From: a candidate division Zixibacteria bacterium HGW-Zixibacteria-1 | Lineage (GTDB): Bacteria; Zixibacteria; MSB-5A5; GN15; PGXB01 | Assembly (NCBI GenBank): GCA_002838945.1 | Contig: PGXB01000010.1 | Location: forward strand, 1 to 64,000 | Direction: 5' to 3' | Length of the DNA: 64,000 nt | In this document: piece after piece, positions 33,325 to 43,893 of the stretch | Numbering within the stretch: the stretch's first letter is position 1 | Layout: each line of letters begins with the position of its first letter | The notes under the pieces: model-generated | Database searches by the model: none | Told to the model about the DNA's origin: nothing | The model's input: only the letters and a program-made list of their open reading frames with translations | Translations under genes and position numbers: made by a program

Positions 33325-34254
33325 ATGGAAAGACAAAATAGAGATACTCGAAAGACGCGGCCGGGATTGACATATAATATAATCATCAATCCCAAGGCGG
33401 CCGATTACTCCCGCGAGAAAATCGATAAACTGTGCAAGGCCATAACCGATGCCGGCGGGCGTTATTACCTGAACGAACCCGATTCGCCTCAAAGTATTGT
33501 TTATCATACCAAGCGCATCATTACGAAAAATCCGGGCGGCATTATTGTTTGCGGCGGCGACGGCACCATCAATCTGGTGGCGCGGCATATAATTCGCCGG
33601 ACCATCCCGCTGGGGATAGTACCGATGGGGCGGTTCAACAATATTTATCGCTCGCTATATGGCGAACCTGATTTCAAGAAGGCGGTCGATCATATTTTAT
33701 CTGGAAGAGACAGAAAGATCGACTATGGGCTTGCCTCAGGCGAGTTTTTTCTCGGCTCGGTCGCGCTCGGATTTATCCCGCAATTGCACCAGCTTCTTCA
33801 GAATCGCAAGCCGCCCCGTTTTGCTATCAGCTGGTCGCGGTTGGCGGCTCAGGCGGCGGCCATGGTGGAACCCAAACCGTTCGCGATCAAGGTCGACGCC
33901 TTTGCGTTTGATTTTACACCGCAGACATTCAGCATCAACCTGCTCTCTCATATCGCCGGGATACCGATTATTCCTTCATGCATTCCCAATGATGGAAAAT
34001 GCGAAGTCGTCTTCGACATCGGTGAGGGGCATGCCATCATGTCGAGCTATCTGAGGCAATTATTCAAGCGGAAATATTTGTACTCCGATGATGTCCGGCT
34101 GTATCGAGGAGAACGGATTTCGGTAATATCGGTCGAGGGACAAAAAGCCTATATCGACGGCGAAATTGTCACTTTGCGCGCCCCGGAACTGCGTGTCGAA
34201 GTTTTTGCTCAGAAAATCAGAATTTTTCATAAACCTGACACCGTCAAGAAATGA
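33325..34254 (+). CDS. Diacylglycerol kinase-like lipid kinase
   Basis: The 309-residue protein has the DagK catalytic domain: IIINPKAA at the start, the nucleotide loop GGDGTIN (77-83) and the downstream IVPMGRFNN, which takes the place of the usual GTxND motif. Members phosphorylate diacylglycerol, sphingosine-like or undecaprenol-like lipids with ATP. The departure from GT-ND leaves the substrate open. No Shine-Dalgarno site precedes the ATG; a weak promoter-like pair ends eight bases upstream, so a leaderless message is possible. It overlaps the DUF5683 gene by four bases. Confidence 0.82.
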   Translation: MERQNRDTRKTRPGLTYNIIINPKAADYSREKIDKLCKAITDAGGRYYLNEPDSPQSIVYHTKRIITKNPGGIIVCGGDGTINLVARHIIRRTIPLGIVPMGRFNNIYRSLYGEPDFKKAVDHILSGRDRKIDYGLASGEFFLGSVALGFIPQLHQLLQNRKPPRFAISWSRLAAQAAAMVEPKPFAIKVDAFAFDFTPQTFSINLLSHIAGIPIIPSCIPNDGKCEVVFDIGEGHAIMSSYLRQLFKRKYLYSDDVRLYRGERISVISVEGQKAYIDGEIVTLRAPELRVEVFAQKIRIFHKPDTVKK

Positions 34255-34829
34255 ACAGGTATTTCAAAGTTGCGTTCTTTGTGCTCATAGCACTATCGGG
34301 CGCCGGTCCGATCCACGCGCAATTCAGAACGGCCGATTCCCCGACTTTTACCGAGTACCTGGCTGATGCCGGAGGCGGCAAAGTCGAAGCTTACTACGCC
34401 GACAAGCCAACCGATACGACGATCAAGTATCAGAATCCGACCACGGCCCTTTTCAAGTCGATGTTCGTGCCCGGATTGGGCCAGATCGGCAACAGGAAAT
34501 ACATAAAAGCCGGTGTCATTATTGCCCTGGAATCATCACTCATTGCCGGCCTGGTGCATTATGCCGACAAGACTTCGAATGCCAAAGATGCTTTCGATGC
34601 CGCCACCGACCTGACCGAAAGAACGCGCCTGTTCCAGGAGTACCGAATCGCCAAAGATGACCGCAATCGATTTTCATGGTACACCGCGACGGTGATTTTT
34701 CTTTCCATGTTCGACGCATATGTCGATGCGCACCTGGCCCGTTTTCCCAAATATGATAAAAATATATCGGTCGATATGTCTTCGGAAAAGGAATTGAGCC
34801 CGGTTTTGCAGTTCACATACCGGTTCTAA
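34251..34829 (+). CDS. DUF5683-type membrane-associated protein
   Basis: The 192-residue protein has an N-terminal signal (ending IHAQF), a characteristic FVPGLGQIGNRKYIKAGVI segment and a second hydrophobic stretch (WYTATVIFLSMFDAYVDAHLA). This is the DUF5683 layout common in FCB-group bacteria. The function is unknown. It is translationally coupled to the lipid kinase by an ATGA overlap and is convergent with the HD-GYP gene eight bases away, with no visible terminator between. Confidence 0.72.
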   Translation: MNRYFKVAFFVLIALSGAGPIHAQFRTADSPTFTEYLADAGGGKVEAYYADKPTDTTIKYQNPTTALFKSMFVPGLGQIGNRKYIKAGVIIALESSLIAGLVHYADKTSNAKDAFDAATDLTERTRLFQEYRIAKDDRNRFSWYTATVIFLSMFDAYVDAHLARFPKYDKNISVDMSSEKELSPVLQFTYRF

Positions 34830-34837
34830 GTCGGCAA

Positions 34838-36281
34838 TTACCTGTCGGAAAGTAATATATTTTTGATATCGATATTGTATTTTGACGGATCAATAATGCG
34901 AATCACCCGTTTGTCGGCATGTTCCGCCACGGACAAATCGATTTCCTCGAATTGAACATAAGGGCCGGACTTGTCTCCGATGACCTTGATTAGAGGACGG
35001 GAAAGGGCGCCCGGGTTGGTTCTGATTATCACGGCCAGTCGGTCGCCGGTCATTAATACCATCGTTCCCGGCGGATAAACGCCGATAATATTGACGAACA
35101 GCTTTATCAGAAATTCATCGAACTTGACATTCATCTGGTACATCATCTTTCGCAGAACCTCATCGGGAGGAATCGGCTTCTTGATATAGAGACGTCCCGA
35201 ATTAAGGGCATCGAAAGTATCGGCAATAGAAACAATTTTCGAAAACAGATTGAGAGGACGTTTGTCGATCAGGGAGGGATATCCGGTATAATCACGATTA
35301 ATGTGATGCTCGAAGGCGACGATAGCGGCCCGGGCGGTCTGCCGGCTGAGCTGCAGATTTCGCAAAATGGTTTTGGCCCCGAGAATCGGATGCCGCTGCA
35401 TTTGGATCCAGTCATCCTCATCAAAAACATCGGGCTTCCGGATCAGATCTTCGGGCAGTCTTATTTTGCCGATATCATGGAACAGGGCGGCAAAACCAAG
35501 GTCGGACAACTGGGTTCTATCGAGGCCAAGCTTGACGCCGATAGTCAGCGAATAGACACAAACATTGGCACAGTGGGCGTAAGTGTACTCATCGAAATCC
35601 CTGATATTTGTCAATTCGATAAGAGAACATTCATCTTCCGATATCTGATCGATAAGCGAATGCACCACCCGCCGCGCCTTGGAGATGTCGATTTCCTTGT
35701 CATGCGAGGCGCGGGTCATGCTTTCTTCCACGACCGAAATGGCCCTGAAGAAGGTTACCCTGGCGGTGCGCCTCATCAGCTTGCGTTTCTCTTCCGTGAG
35801 AACCGCCCTCTTTTCTTTTTTGACGGCGGCCAGAAGGGTGATCCCCTCGATTCCAAGCTCGGTCAAACGCGCGGCGACATCCTCACGATTCCGATTCTGG
35901 CGGTCAAGACTGTTGACGAGGTAGATGAACTTGTCGATCTGCCGGCTATCCAGCGAATCATCAAGAGTAATACCGCCGACCCCGACCTGATGCCAGGCAT
36001 CGACAACACCGCGCGCCCGGACAATGCCCTCACTGTCGAACCTGACCAGTTTGTCATGCACGAATATCCTGCCGTCGATGACCTTGACGGTTATTTTTCC
36101 ATAAGCATCGACCAGCCGCCTGAAAGACATATAAAACTTCGAGGACTGTGTCTGATAAGTGGCATTGTTGGCATCGACATATTGCGCCGTCCTGAAAAGA
36201 ATGAAGAAAGCATTAATGAAAGCTCCTTCATCTTTACCGGCAACATCGACCAGCTTGTTTTCTTTTTTGGACTTTGTTCAT
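34838..36281 (-). CDS. HD-GYP domain protein, frame interrupted at an A6 tract
   Basis: The C-terminal half has an HD-GYP-type phosphohydrolase domain (FHDIGK, then HHINRDYTGYP), which in the family degrades cyclic di-GMP or a related dinucleotide; the usual Glu after HH is absent. The uninterrupted frame starts at ATG 36130 (430 residues). Coding-like sequence continues upstream in that frame (ENKLVDVAGKDEGAFIN) with no start codon. An ATG at 36281 overlaps the upstream gene's stop as ATGA, and removing one A from the A6 run (36263-36268) joins them into 480 residues. I annotate the joined form; the break may be a sequencing error, slippage site or real mutation. Confidence 0.75.
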
Positions 36282-38167
36282 TTCACGCCTGAGTACTTAA
36301 TTTCTCTTCTGGCCCTGAGGGCATCACCGGCCATACGGCGAAGCCTCCGCCGCCAAGATCGGTTGAATTTCAGCAGCACCTTTTCTGCCTTCTCCGACAT
36401 ATTACGGGCGAGGGCATTGAAGGCGACTTGCTGGTAAAAATCCTTGATCTGACTCCGAAATAATCCCCCGCTCGTTATAAGCGAAGTCAGGTAACCGACG
36501 GCATGTTCGCCGCCGAGCACCGACAACAGCATGATGATCCTTTCCTGATTCGATTCGCTGAGCGTGGCGAACCTGTCGTCGTTGATGATATTCACAATTG
36601 TCTTAAGGCGGATATCATCCGGCAATCCCAGGATAGTATCGAGAGTTGTCTGCCTGACGCGCTCATCATTGTCCCAGACCAGCTTGAACAGCAATTCGAT
36701 ATTCTCGGCGGAGACTTTTCGGCACAATCCCAATGCAACCTGGTAGCGGACCCTTGGATCGGTGTGCGCGATTGCTTTTTCCAGATATGGAGCGACTTCT
36801 TCGGTGCCTATCTCGGCCAGAATCGCGGCCGTGTTTCTGACCACGAACCAGCGCCGGTCGAAGATTCCCTTCGAAATGATATCAACACGATCGCGTCCCC
36901 TATCGACCAGATAGTTGCAAATCGCCTCGCGATGCGGGCGATGCTCGAGAATGCCGAGAAGATCGGTTATGGTGGACAGCGATTCCCATCCGAAATGATT
37001 CAGGTAAGCGATCACATCATCACCTGCAATTGACGAATCGGCATTGAGAACATTGGCCAGATTCGACAATTTCTCCCATCCGCCGGACATCACCATCGCG
37101 TTATGCACCCGCTCCTCGAAACGGGCATCATTTTTCTTGATTCGTTTCCCGGCATCGGCCAGGCAGTCTATGATTTTTCCGGCCGCTTCAAGATTTCCCT
37201 GCTTGACAAATTCGGACTGAACCTTTTCGATGAGCATGACGACTTCCGAGAAATTCTGGAACTCCCTTTCCTGAAATAAAATTTCCTGAAGCAGGGCAAT
37301 TGTTTCGCCATAAATATCGAACTTTTCATTCTCTCGAACCATTTCCTCAACCTTGTCAAGCTCCTCTTTTTCGAGAGTAAAGGCTTCATTAAGGATCATG
37401 GTCGTATCGGGCAAGGCGGCCGCACCGGGCATCATCCCGGCGGCTTGACCGGAACTCGAAGCTCTTCCGGCAGGGACAAATCCGGCCGGAATCGGAATGC
37501 CCATAGGAAGACCGGCCGCTGCGGCATAGTTGCCGGCTTCGGCATTATCGACGGGCCCGGCCGGCTGAGAATCATCCTTATCATCATCATCCAGAAATAT
37601 GGCGGCATATTGGATGCGGCCGGAGTCATCGCCGGGATCGTGTTTGATGAACGAATCCTCATTGACGCAGGACTCCTGCACCAGAAATTCGCCTTCGTAC
37701 TCCTTGAGGGCAATATCTTCAATCGTGGCATACTTAAAACCATTGATGTCGGCCTGCCAGAAAAGGGCCACCAGATCTTCGGCCCCAGGCTCTTTGTTGA
37801 CATAAGATTTCATGACTTTGAAAAAGGCCGCCGCCTGCTTGTATTCGAAGTCTTCGGTGAAAGATATATCGGTTATTCCGGCATTGTGAAAGATTCCGGC
37901 CAGAGTATCATCCGATGAGTCATCTTCATAAACGGCCTCGCCCTTATAAGAAATTTTCCCGACATCAATTTGAAACATCACTCTTTTATTTTCTTTGATC
38001 AGATCGGTGAAGCGCTCGATGAAGGATTCTTTCAGCCGGGTCGGAATGGGATTATTCTCGGGATAGACTGAGACCACTTTTATGGTTTTCAGCAGATCAA
38101 CCAATAGCCGGGAGATTTCCTGGGATTCCCCGGAAAGCTCTTTATTTGATTTAAGATTTTCGCCCAT
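36278..38167 (-). CDS. HEAT-repeat protein
   Basis: The 629-residue protein has an N-terminal helical/beta domain (about 1-130), an acidic, Pro/Ala/Gly-rich linker (about 165-245) and a C-terminal solenoid of HEAT-like repeats (about 380-600), e.g. DPRVRYQVALGLCRKV and DNDERVRQTTLDTIL. HEAT solenoids bind proteins; no enzymatic motif is visible. It is translationally coupled to the HD-GYP gene, and the N-terminal region of each shares the style 'F..L...L......VY/Y....NN', so the two probably work together in signalling. The ATG lacks a strong ribosome site. Confidence 0.75.
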   Translation of the reverse strand: MGENLKSNKELSGESQEISRLLVDLLKTIKVVSVYPENNPIPTRLKESFIERFTDLIKENKRVMFQIDVGKISYKGEAVYEDDSSDDTLAGIFHNAGITDISFTEDFEYKQAAAFFKVMKSYVNKEPGAEDLVALFWQADINGFKYATIEDIALKEYEGEFLVQESCVNEDSFIKHDPGDDSGRIQYAAIFLDDDDKDDSQPAGPVDNAEAGNYAAAAGLPMGIPIPAGFVPAGRASSSGQAAGMMPGAAALPDTTMILNEAFTLEKEELDKVEEMVRENEKFDIYGETIALLQEILFQEREFQNFSEVVMLIEKVQSEFVKQGNLEAAGKIIDCLADAGKRIKKNDARFEERVHNAMVMSGGWEKLSNLANVLNADSSIAGDDVIAYLNHFGWESLSTITDLLGILEHRPHREAICNYLVDRGRDRVDIISKGIFDRRWFVVRNTAAILAEIGTEEVAPYLEKAIAHTDPRVRYQVALGLCRKVSAENIELLFKLVWDNDERVRQTTLDTILGLPDDIRLKTIVNIINDDRFATLSESNQERIIMLLSVLGGEHAVGYLTSLITSGGLFRSQIKDFYQQVAFNALARNMSEKAEKVLLKFNRSWRRRLRRMAGDALRARREIKYSGVK

Positions 38168-38268
38168 AATAGAAATAACTTTCTAACCTATTTATCGGCA
38201 AAAACTTGGGGCGATTTAGGAATATCTTGTCGAATAATTATTTTAACTGATTGATAATAAGCGAGTTA

Positions 38269-38297
38269 GCTTCCCCCGGCTAATTGCCGGGGGAAGC
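38269..38297 (-). terminator. Hairpin after the nucleotide-sugar operon
   Basis: Perfect 12-base arms GCTTCCCCCGGC and GCCGGGGGAAGC with a five-base loop start 12 bases past the dehydrogenase stop codon. The U-tract in the minus direction is poor (TAACTCGCTTATT), so termination may be incomplete and let transcription reach the HEAT gene. Confidence 0.6.
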
Positions 38298-38308
38298 CGA
38301 AAGGGCAC

Positions 38309-39616
38309 TTATAAGGTGGTGATTTTATTCCGGCCCGATTTGACCATTTGGGCGGCATTTCGGGAGTCAAAAATAAGTTTTGAGTTCTCGACAATCCAGT
38401 GATAATTGTAGCTGGTATGATTGGTCAGAATGATAACCAGGTCGGCTTTATTCAGAAGCCCGGCGGTCAATTTGACGGAACGATGAGACCCCTCGTTCCA
38501 TCTGATTTCCGGCACATGCGGATCATTGTAATGAAGTTTGGCACCGTCTTTTTCCAGAAGCTTCATGACATCCAGCGCCGGTGATTCACGCATGTCTTTG
38601 ATATCTTTTTTATAGGCGACACCAAGGATCAAAATATTCGAACCCTTCACTGACTTGCCGTAATGATTAAGAAGTTTTCTGACCCTCTCAACCACATACT
38701 CGGGCATATGCGAGTTAATATCGCCGGCCAGTTCGATAAAACGGGCGTAATAGTTAAGGCTTTTCAATTTCCATGAGAGATAATGCGGATCGATCGGGAT
38801 GCAGTGTCCGCCCAATCCGGGGCCGGGGTAAAAAGGCATAAACCCGAACGGTTTGGTGGCCGCGGCATCGATGATTTCCCAGACATTCAAGCCGAGACGA
38901 TCGCACATCAGTGCCACTTCATTAACCAGGCCGATATTAACCGAGCGGAAAGTATTTTCGAGAAGCTTGACCATCTCGGCGGCCTTGGTCGATGACATCG
39001 GTATGACCGTATTTATGATCTGCTCATAAAACACTTTGGCAATTTTGGTGCAACGGGGCGTGATGCCGCCGACGACACGAGGTGTATTGCCGGTCATGAA
39101 CTTGGTATTGCCGGGATCGACGCGCTCGGGCGAGAAAGCCAGGAAAATGTCCTTGCCCATCTTGAAACCCGAATCTTCCAGCAGCGGTTTGATCATATCT
39201 TCGGTGGTGCCGGGATAAGTGGTTGATTCCAGTATGATAAGCATATCCTTGTGAAGTATCTGCTTGATCATCTCGACTGCCGACAGAATATAACTGACAT
39301 CGGGGTCCTTGGTCTTCGAGAGAGGCGTCGGAACGCAAATCGACATCGTATCGACTTTTTTCATTAGCCTGGGATCATCGGTAGCGACAAGATTTCCCGA
39401 TTTGACCAGCTTCTCGACGACTTTATCCGGGACATCATCAATATCGGACTTCCCCGCACTGATCAGCTTAACCTTGCTTTTTGAGATGTCATATCCATAA
39501 ACGGTAAATCCGGCTTCGGCAAATTCGACCGCCAGCGGCAGCCCGACATATCCGAGACCGACGATTCCGATTACGGCTTCACGGTTTTTAATTTTCTTAA
39601 TCAGGTCATTGGTCAT
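38309..39616 (-). CDS. UDP-sugar 6-dehydrogenase, UDP-GlcNAc/ManNAc type
   Basis: The 435-residue enzyme oxidises the C6 hydroxyl of a UDP-hexose to a carboxylate in two NAD+-dependent steps. It has the N-terminal Rossmann motif GIVGLGYVGLP, a Glu in SPERVDPGN and the catalytic Cys in PGPGLGGHCIPIDP. SPERVDPGN and FMPFYPGPG fit the WbpA/WecC/TviB group acting on N-acetylated sugars rather than UDP-glucose dehydrogenase. The product would be a uronic acid for a surface polysaccharide. It is the last gene of the gmd-rmd operon, three bases after rmd. Confidence 0.87.
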   Translation of the reverse strand: MTNDLIKKIKNREAVIGIVGLGYVGLPLAVEFAEAGFTVYGYDISKSKVKLISAGKSDIDDVPDKVVEKLVKSGNLVATDDPRLMKKVDTMSICVPTPLSKTKDPDVSYILSAVEMIKQILHKDMLIILESTTYPGTTEDMIKPLLEDSGFKMGKDIFLAFSPERVDPGNTKFMTGNTPRVVGGITPRCTKIAKVFYEQIINTVIPMSSTKAAEMVKLLENTFRSVNIGLVNEVALMCDRLGLNVWEIIDAAATKPFGFMPFYPGPGLGGHCIPIDPHYLSWKLKSLNYYARFIELAGDINSHMPEYVVERVRKLLNHYGKSVKGSNILILGVAYKKDIKDMRESPALDVMKLLEKDGAKLHYNDPHVPEIRWNEGSHRSVKLTAGLLNKADLVIILTNHTSYNYHWIVENSKLIFDSRNAAQMVKSGRNKITTL

Positions 39617-39619
39617 ATA

Positions 39620-41576
<1,957 letters not shown>

Positions 41577-41592
41577 TTAAGATTTAAGTTCG

Positions 41593-41621
41593 AATATAAG
41601 ATGTTACAACTTATTGAGCAA
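41593..41621 (-). promoter_or_regulatory. Probable promoter of the gmd operon
   Basis: On the minus strand TTGCTC (41621-41616) and TATATT (41598-41593) are separated by 17 bases. They lie about 40 bases upstream of the gmd ATG. Confidence 0.45.
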
Positions 41622-41712
41622 ATGGTTTCGGGGAGAAAAAGAAAAGGAAAGGCGACGCCGGAGTAGTCGATTGCAGTCAAAGGGATAAATCAAATTATCG
41701 TGGAATCAATCT

Positions 41713-41766
41713 TCAATAAATCATATCTATGCCGAAACCGAAATAAGGGCCAACAAAATGCCCGCG
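41713..41766 (-). pseudogene. In-frame sequence after the tsaD stop resembling an outer-membrane protein C-terminus
   Basis: The 17 codons directly after the tsaD stop, in the same frame, read RGHFVGPYFGFGIDMIY and then stop. Alternating aromatic residues and a terminal Tyr are typical of the last strand of a beta barrel. It may be a relic of a lost gene, or chance. Confidence 0.2.
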
Positions 41767-42768
41767 TTAGACTAACTTCAAATACGGGACGGCGTTGATG
41801 TCGAGTTTCGAGGGGCCATCGAGCCGGTAACGCATATAGCCGGCCGCCGCAATCATAGCGGCGTTGTCGGTGCACAGTTCCGGCGGCGGGAAATAGAACC
41901 GGATGCCCGGTTTGGCCAGTTTCGCCTGCATCAGCTCTTTAAGACGGCTGTTTGAAGCCACCCCGCCGGAAAGAGTCACCGCCCCGACTTTGTATTCTTC
42001 CGCCGCCCGGACAGTCTTGACCATCAGGACCTCCAGAGCGGCTTCCTGGAACGAGGCCGCGATATCGGCCCGATGTTCTTCCAGCTCTTCCTGAGTGAGT
42101 TTTCCAATATGCAGCGCCACAGCGGTTTTGAGGCCGGAATATGAAAAATCGAAACTTTCTTCCTTGATGACACCGCGCGGAAAGCGGAAATATTTTCGGT
42201 TGCCGATCTTACCCAGGCGATCGATTTCGGCTCCGCCCGGATAACCGAGGCCAAGCAGCTTGGCGACTTTATCGTAAGCTTCGCCGACAGCGTCATCTTT
42301 GGTCTGCCCGAGCAATTTGTAATTTCCGAAACCGTCCACCAGCACCAGCGAAGTATGTCCGCCGGAAATAATCAGGGTCAGATGGCGCTCGGGCAGGTCC
42401 TTATGGATAATAAAATTGGCCGCGATATGTCCTTCGAGATGATTCACCGCCACAAACGGCTTGCCGTAGCCAAAAGCCAGCCCTTTTCCGAAGTTCAGGC
42501 CGACCAGAAGCGCCCCGACGAGGCCCGGCCCATAGGTGGCGGCGACCAGGTCGATATCTTTCGGCCCGATGCCCGCCTTCAGCAAAGCCTGCTCAAAAAC
42601 AGTCACGACCGCCTTGAGGTGTTCACGGCTGGCAATCTCGGGAACGACTCCGCCGAACCCGGAATGAACCAACTGACTCAGAATTATATTGGATAATATC
42701 TGTTCAAAATCCCTGACGACGGCGACCGAGGTCTCGTCGCAGGATGTTTCAATGCCAAGCGTAATCAT
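41767..42768 (-). CDS. tsaD: tRNA N6-adenosine threonylcarbamoyltransferase
   Basis: Transfers the threonylcarbamoyl group to A37 of tRNAs that read ANN codons, working with TsaB and TsaE. The 333-residue protein has the ASKHA start LGIETSCDETS, the metal-binding VNHLEGH, SGGHTSLVL and LSGGVASNSRL with DNAAMIA at the end. Nothing important is missing. It overlaps the YbbR gene by four bases (ATGA) and is the last gene of a long minus-strand run; tsaB and tsaE are not in this window. Confidence 0.95.
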   Translation of the reverse strand: MITLGIETSCDETSVAVVRDFEQILSNIILSQLVHSGFGGVVPEIASREHLKAVVTVFEQALLKAGIGPKDIDLVAATYGPGLVGALLVGLNFGKGLAFGYGKPFVAVNHLEGHIAANFIIHKDLPERHLTLIISGGHTSLVLVDGFGNYKLLGQTKDDAVGEAYDKVAKLLGLGYPGGAEIDRLGKIGNRKYFRFPRGVIKEESFDFSYSGLKTAVALHIGKLTQEELEEHRADIAASFQEAALEVLMVKTVRAAEEYKVGAVTLSGGVASNSRLKELMQAKLAKPGIRFYFPPPELCTDNAAMIAAAGYMRYRLDGPSKLDINAVPYLKLV

Positions 42769-43688
42769 CGTATTTCTGAAATCTTTACGGAATCCGCCGA
42801 TTTATTGACAAGAGTAATCGATGGGGGCAAAACAACCTGGACCGGGACATAACCGCCGCCGTCAACCAGAACATAATCGGCGATAGCCGAAATCATGCCG
42901 GCGGCGAGGCTGTCCACCACTTCGGCCTGTCCGGCAACCTGAATATCGATCATGGCAGGGATTAATTTGAATTGTCTTAACCTCGGGGAATTAATCAGAT
43001 TGACGTTTATTCCCTGAAAGACTTTGCGCCGAACCGGCCCGACCGTTATAAAGACCGAAACCGAATCGGGCTTAAAGGTGAGGCCATAGATGTCATCGGA
43101 TACAAGCGCCAGCTTTGTTTCAAAACTGTTGCGGGCGTTTTCCAGAACCTGTTTTTCCGTTTGCACATATTCCATCGCGGCCACCTGCCGATTCGGTCCG
43201 CTGACACTGACCGAGCCGGGGACAACCGAATCGCTGTTGAATATGGAATAGCCCTCATCGGGAACAACCGTAAGTCTTGATTTAACCGGTAATTCCCTGG
43301 TCGCTTTTCTGTCACTGGTAAAATAAACCTCGCGCGGCTCGATGACATCGATTAGAGTGACCTTGTCCGCTTTTACCAGGCTTAGATTGGTCGTGGAAAT
43401 ATCCACCTTAAATCGCCCCACATGCGTCCGGTCGGCGGTCAGTTTCAAACCTTTCTTCTTCCAGTCGGTTCGCAACAGTGTCTTACCGGTGGCGGAAACA
43501 GCCACTGTGATGGAATCGGGGGGCGGATCGGTCAATACCAGATTCTCATCAATACCGATCTGAGTGACCGGCAGCTTATACTGGTGCTGATAGACTTTAT
43601 CGGTGGCAACATGAAACCACAGCAGCACGGCCAGAATAATGGCGGCCAGCTTAACCCAGAGGTTATCAAAAATACCGGGCAATTTCAT
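42765..43688 (-). CDS. YbbR-domain membrane protein
   Basis: The 307-residue protein has one N-terminal membrane segment (LAAIILAVLLWFHV) and three or so YbbR-type beta domains, with the Y...LPV and VSGP patterns. In Firmicutes such a protein (CdaR) regulates the diadenylate cyclase CdaA; no cyclase gene is next to it here, so the function is open. The start codon overlaps the stop of the zinc-ribbon gene (TAATG), and its own stop overlaps tsaD, so all three are translated together. Confidence 0.85.
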   Translation of the reverse strand: MKLPGIFDNLWVKLAAIILAVLLWFHVATDKVYQHQYKLPVTQIGIDENLVLTDPPPDSITVAVSATGKTLLRTDWKKKGLKLTADRTHVGRFKVDISTTNLSLVKADKVTLIDVIEPREVYFTSDRKATRELPVKSRLTVVPDEGYSIFNSDSVVPGSVSVSGPNRQVAAMEYVQTEKQVLENARNSFETKLALVSDDIYGLTFKPDSVSVFITVGPVRRKVFQGINVNLINSPRLRQFKLIPAMIDIQVAGQAEVVDSLAAGMISAIADYVLVDGGGYVPVQVVLPPSITLVNKSADSVKISEIR

Positions 43689-43882
43689 TACTTGCTTGAG
43701 ACGGCTAAAGGTTTACCGTAGCTTATTTCTCCATTATCGATGCGCAGCGAGAAACCGCACTCCGGATTAGTACATACCCACGCTTTGTACTTGATGGTGG
43801 CGCCGTCACGGCCGTAATCGGAAAGCGGCAAAAGACGCCCCTTGTTACATTTGAGGCAAAGAGGAAATTCAAATTCTGACAT
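43688..43882 (-). CDS. Small zinc-ribbon protein
   Basis: The 64-residue protein has two Cys pairs, CLKC (residues 9-12) and CTNPEC (37-42), spaced as in a zinc ribbon, with a short strand region between and after. I do not recognise a named family. The one-base overlap with the YbbR gene and the good codon pattern support it as real. It could be a ribosome- or RNA-associated zinc protein or a partner of its neighbours. Confidence 0.7.
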   Translation of the reverse strand: MSEFEFPLCLKCNKGRLLPLSDYGRDGATIKYKAWVCTNPECGFSLRIDNGEISYGKPLAVSSK

Positions 43883-43893
43883 ACTCCACCCTT

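Noticed and set aside
35303-36292. A 329-residue open frame on the plus strand
   Set aside because: It lies wholly opposite the HD-GYP gene, whose motifs are clear. The plus-strand product has no recognisable features.
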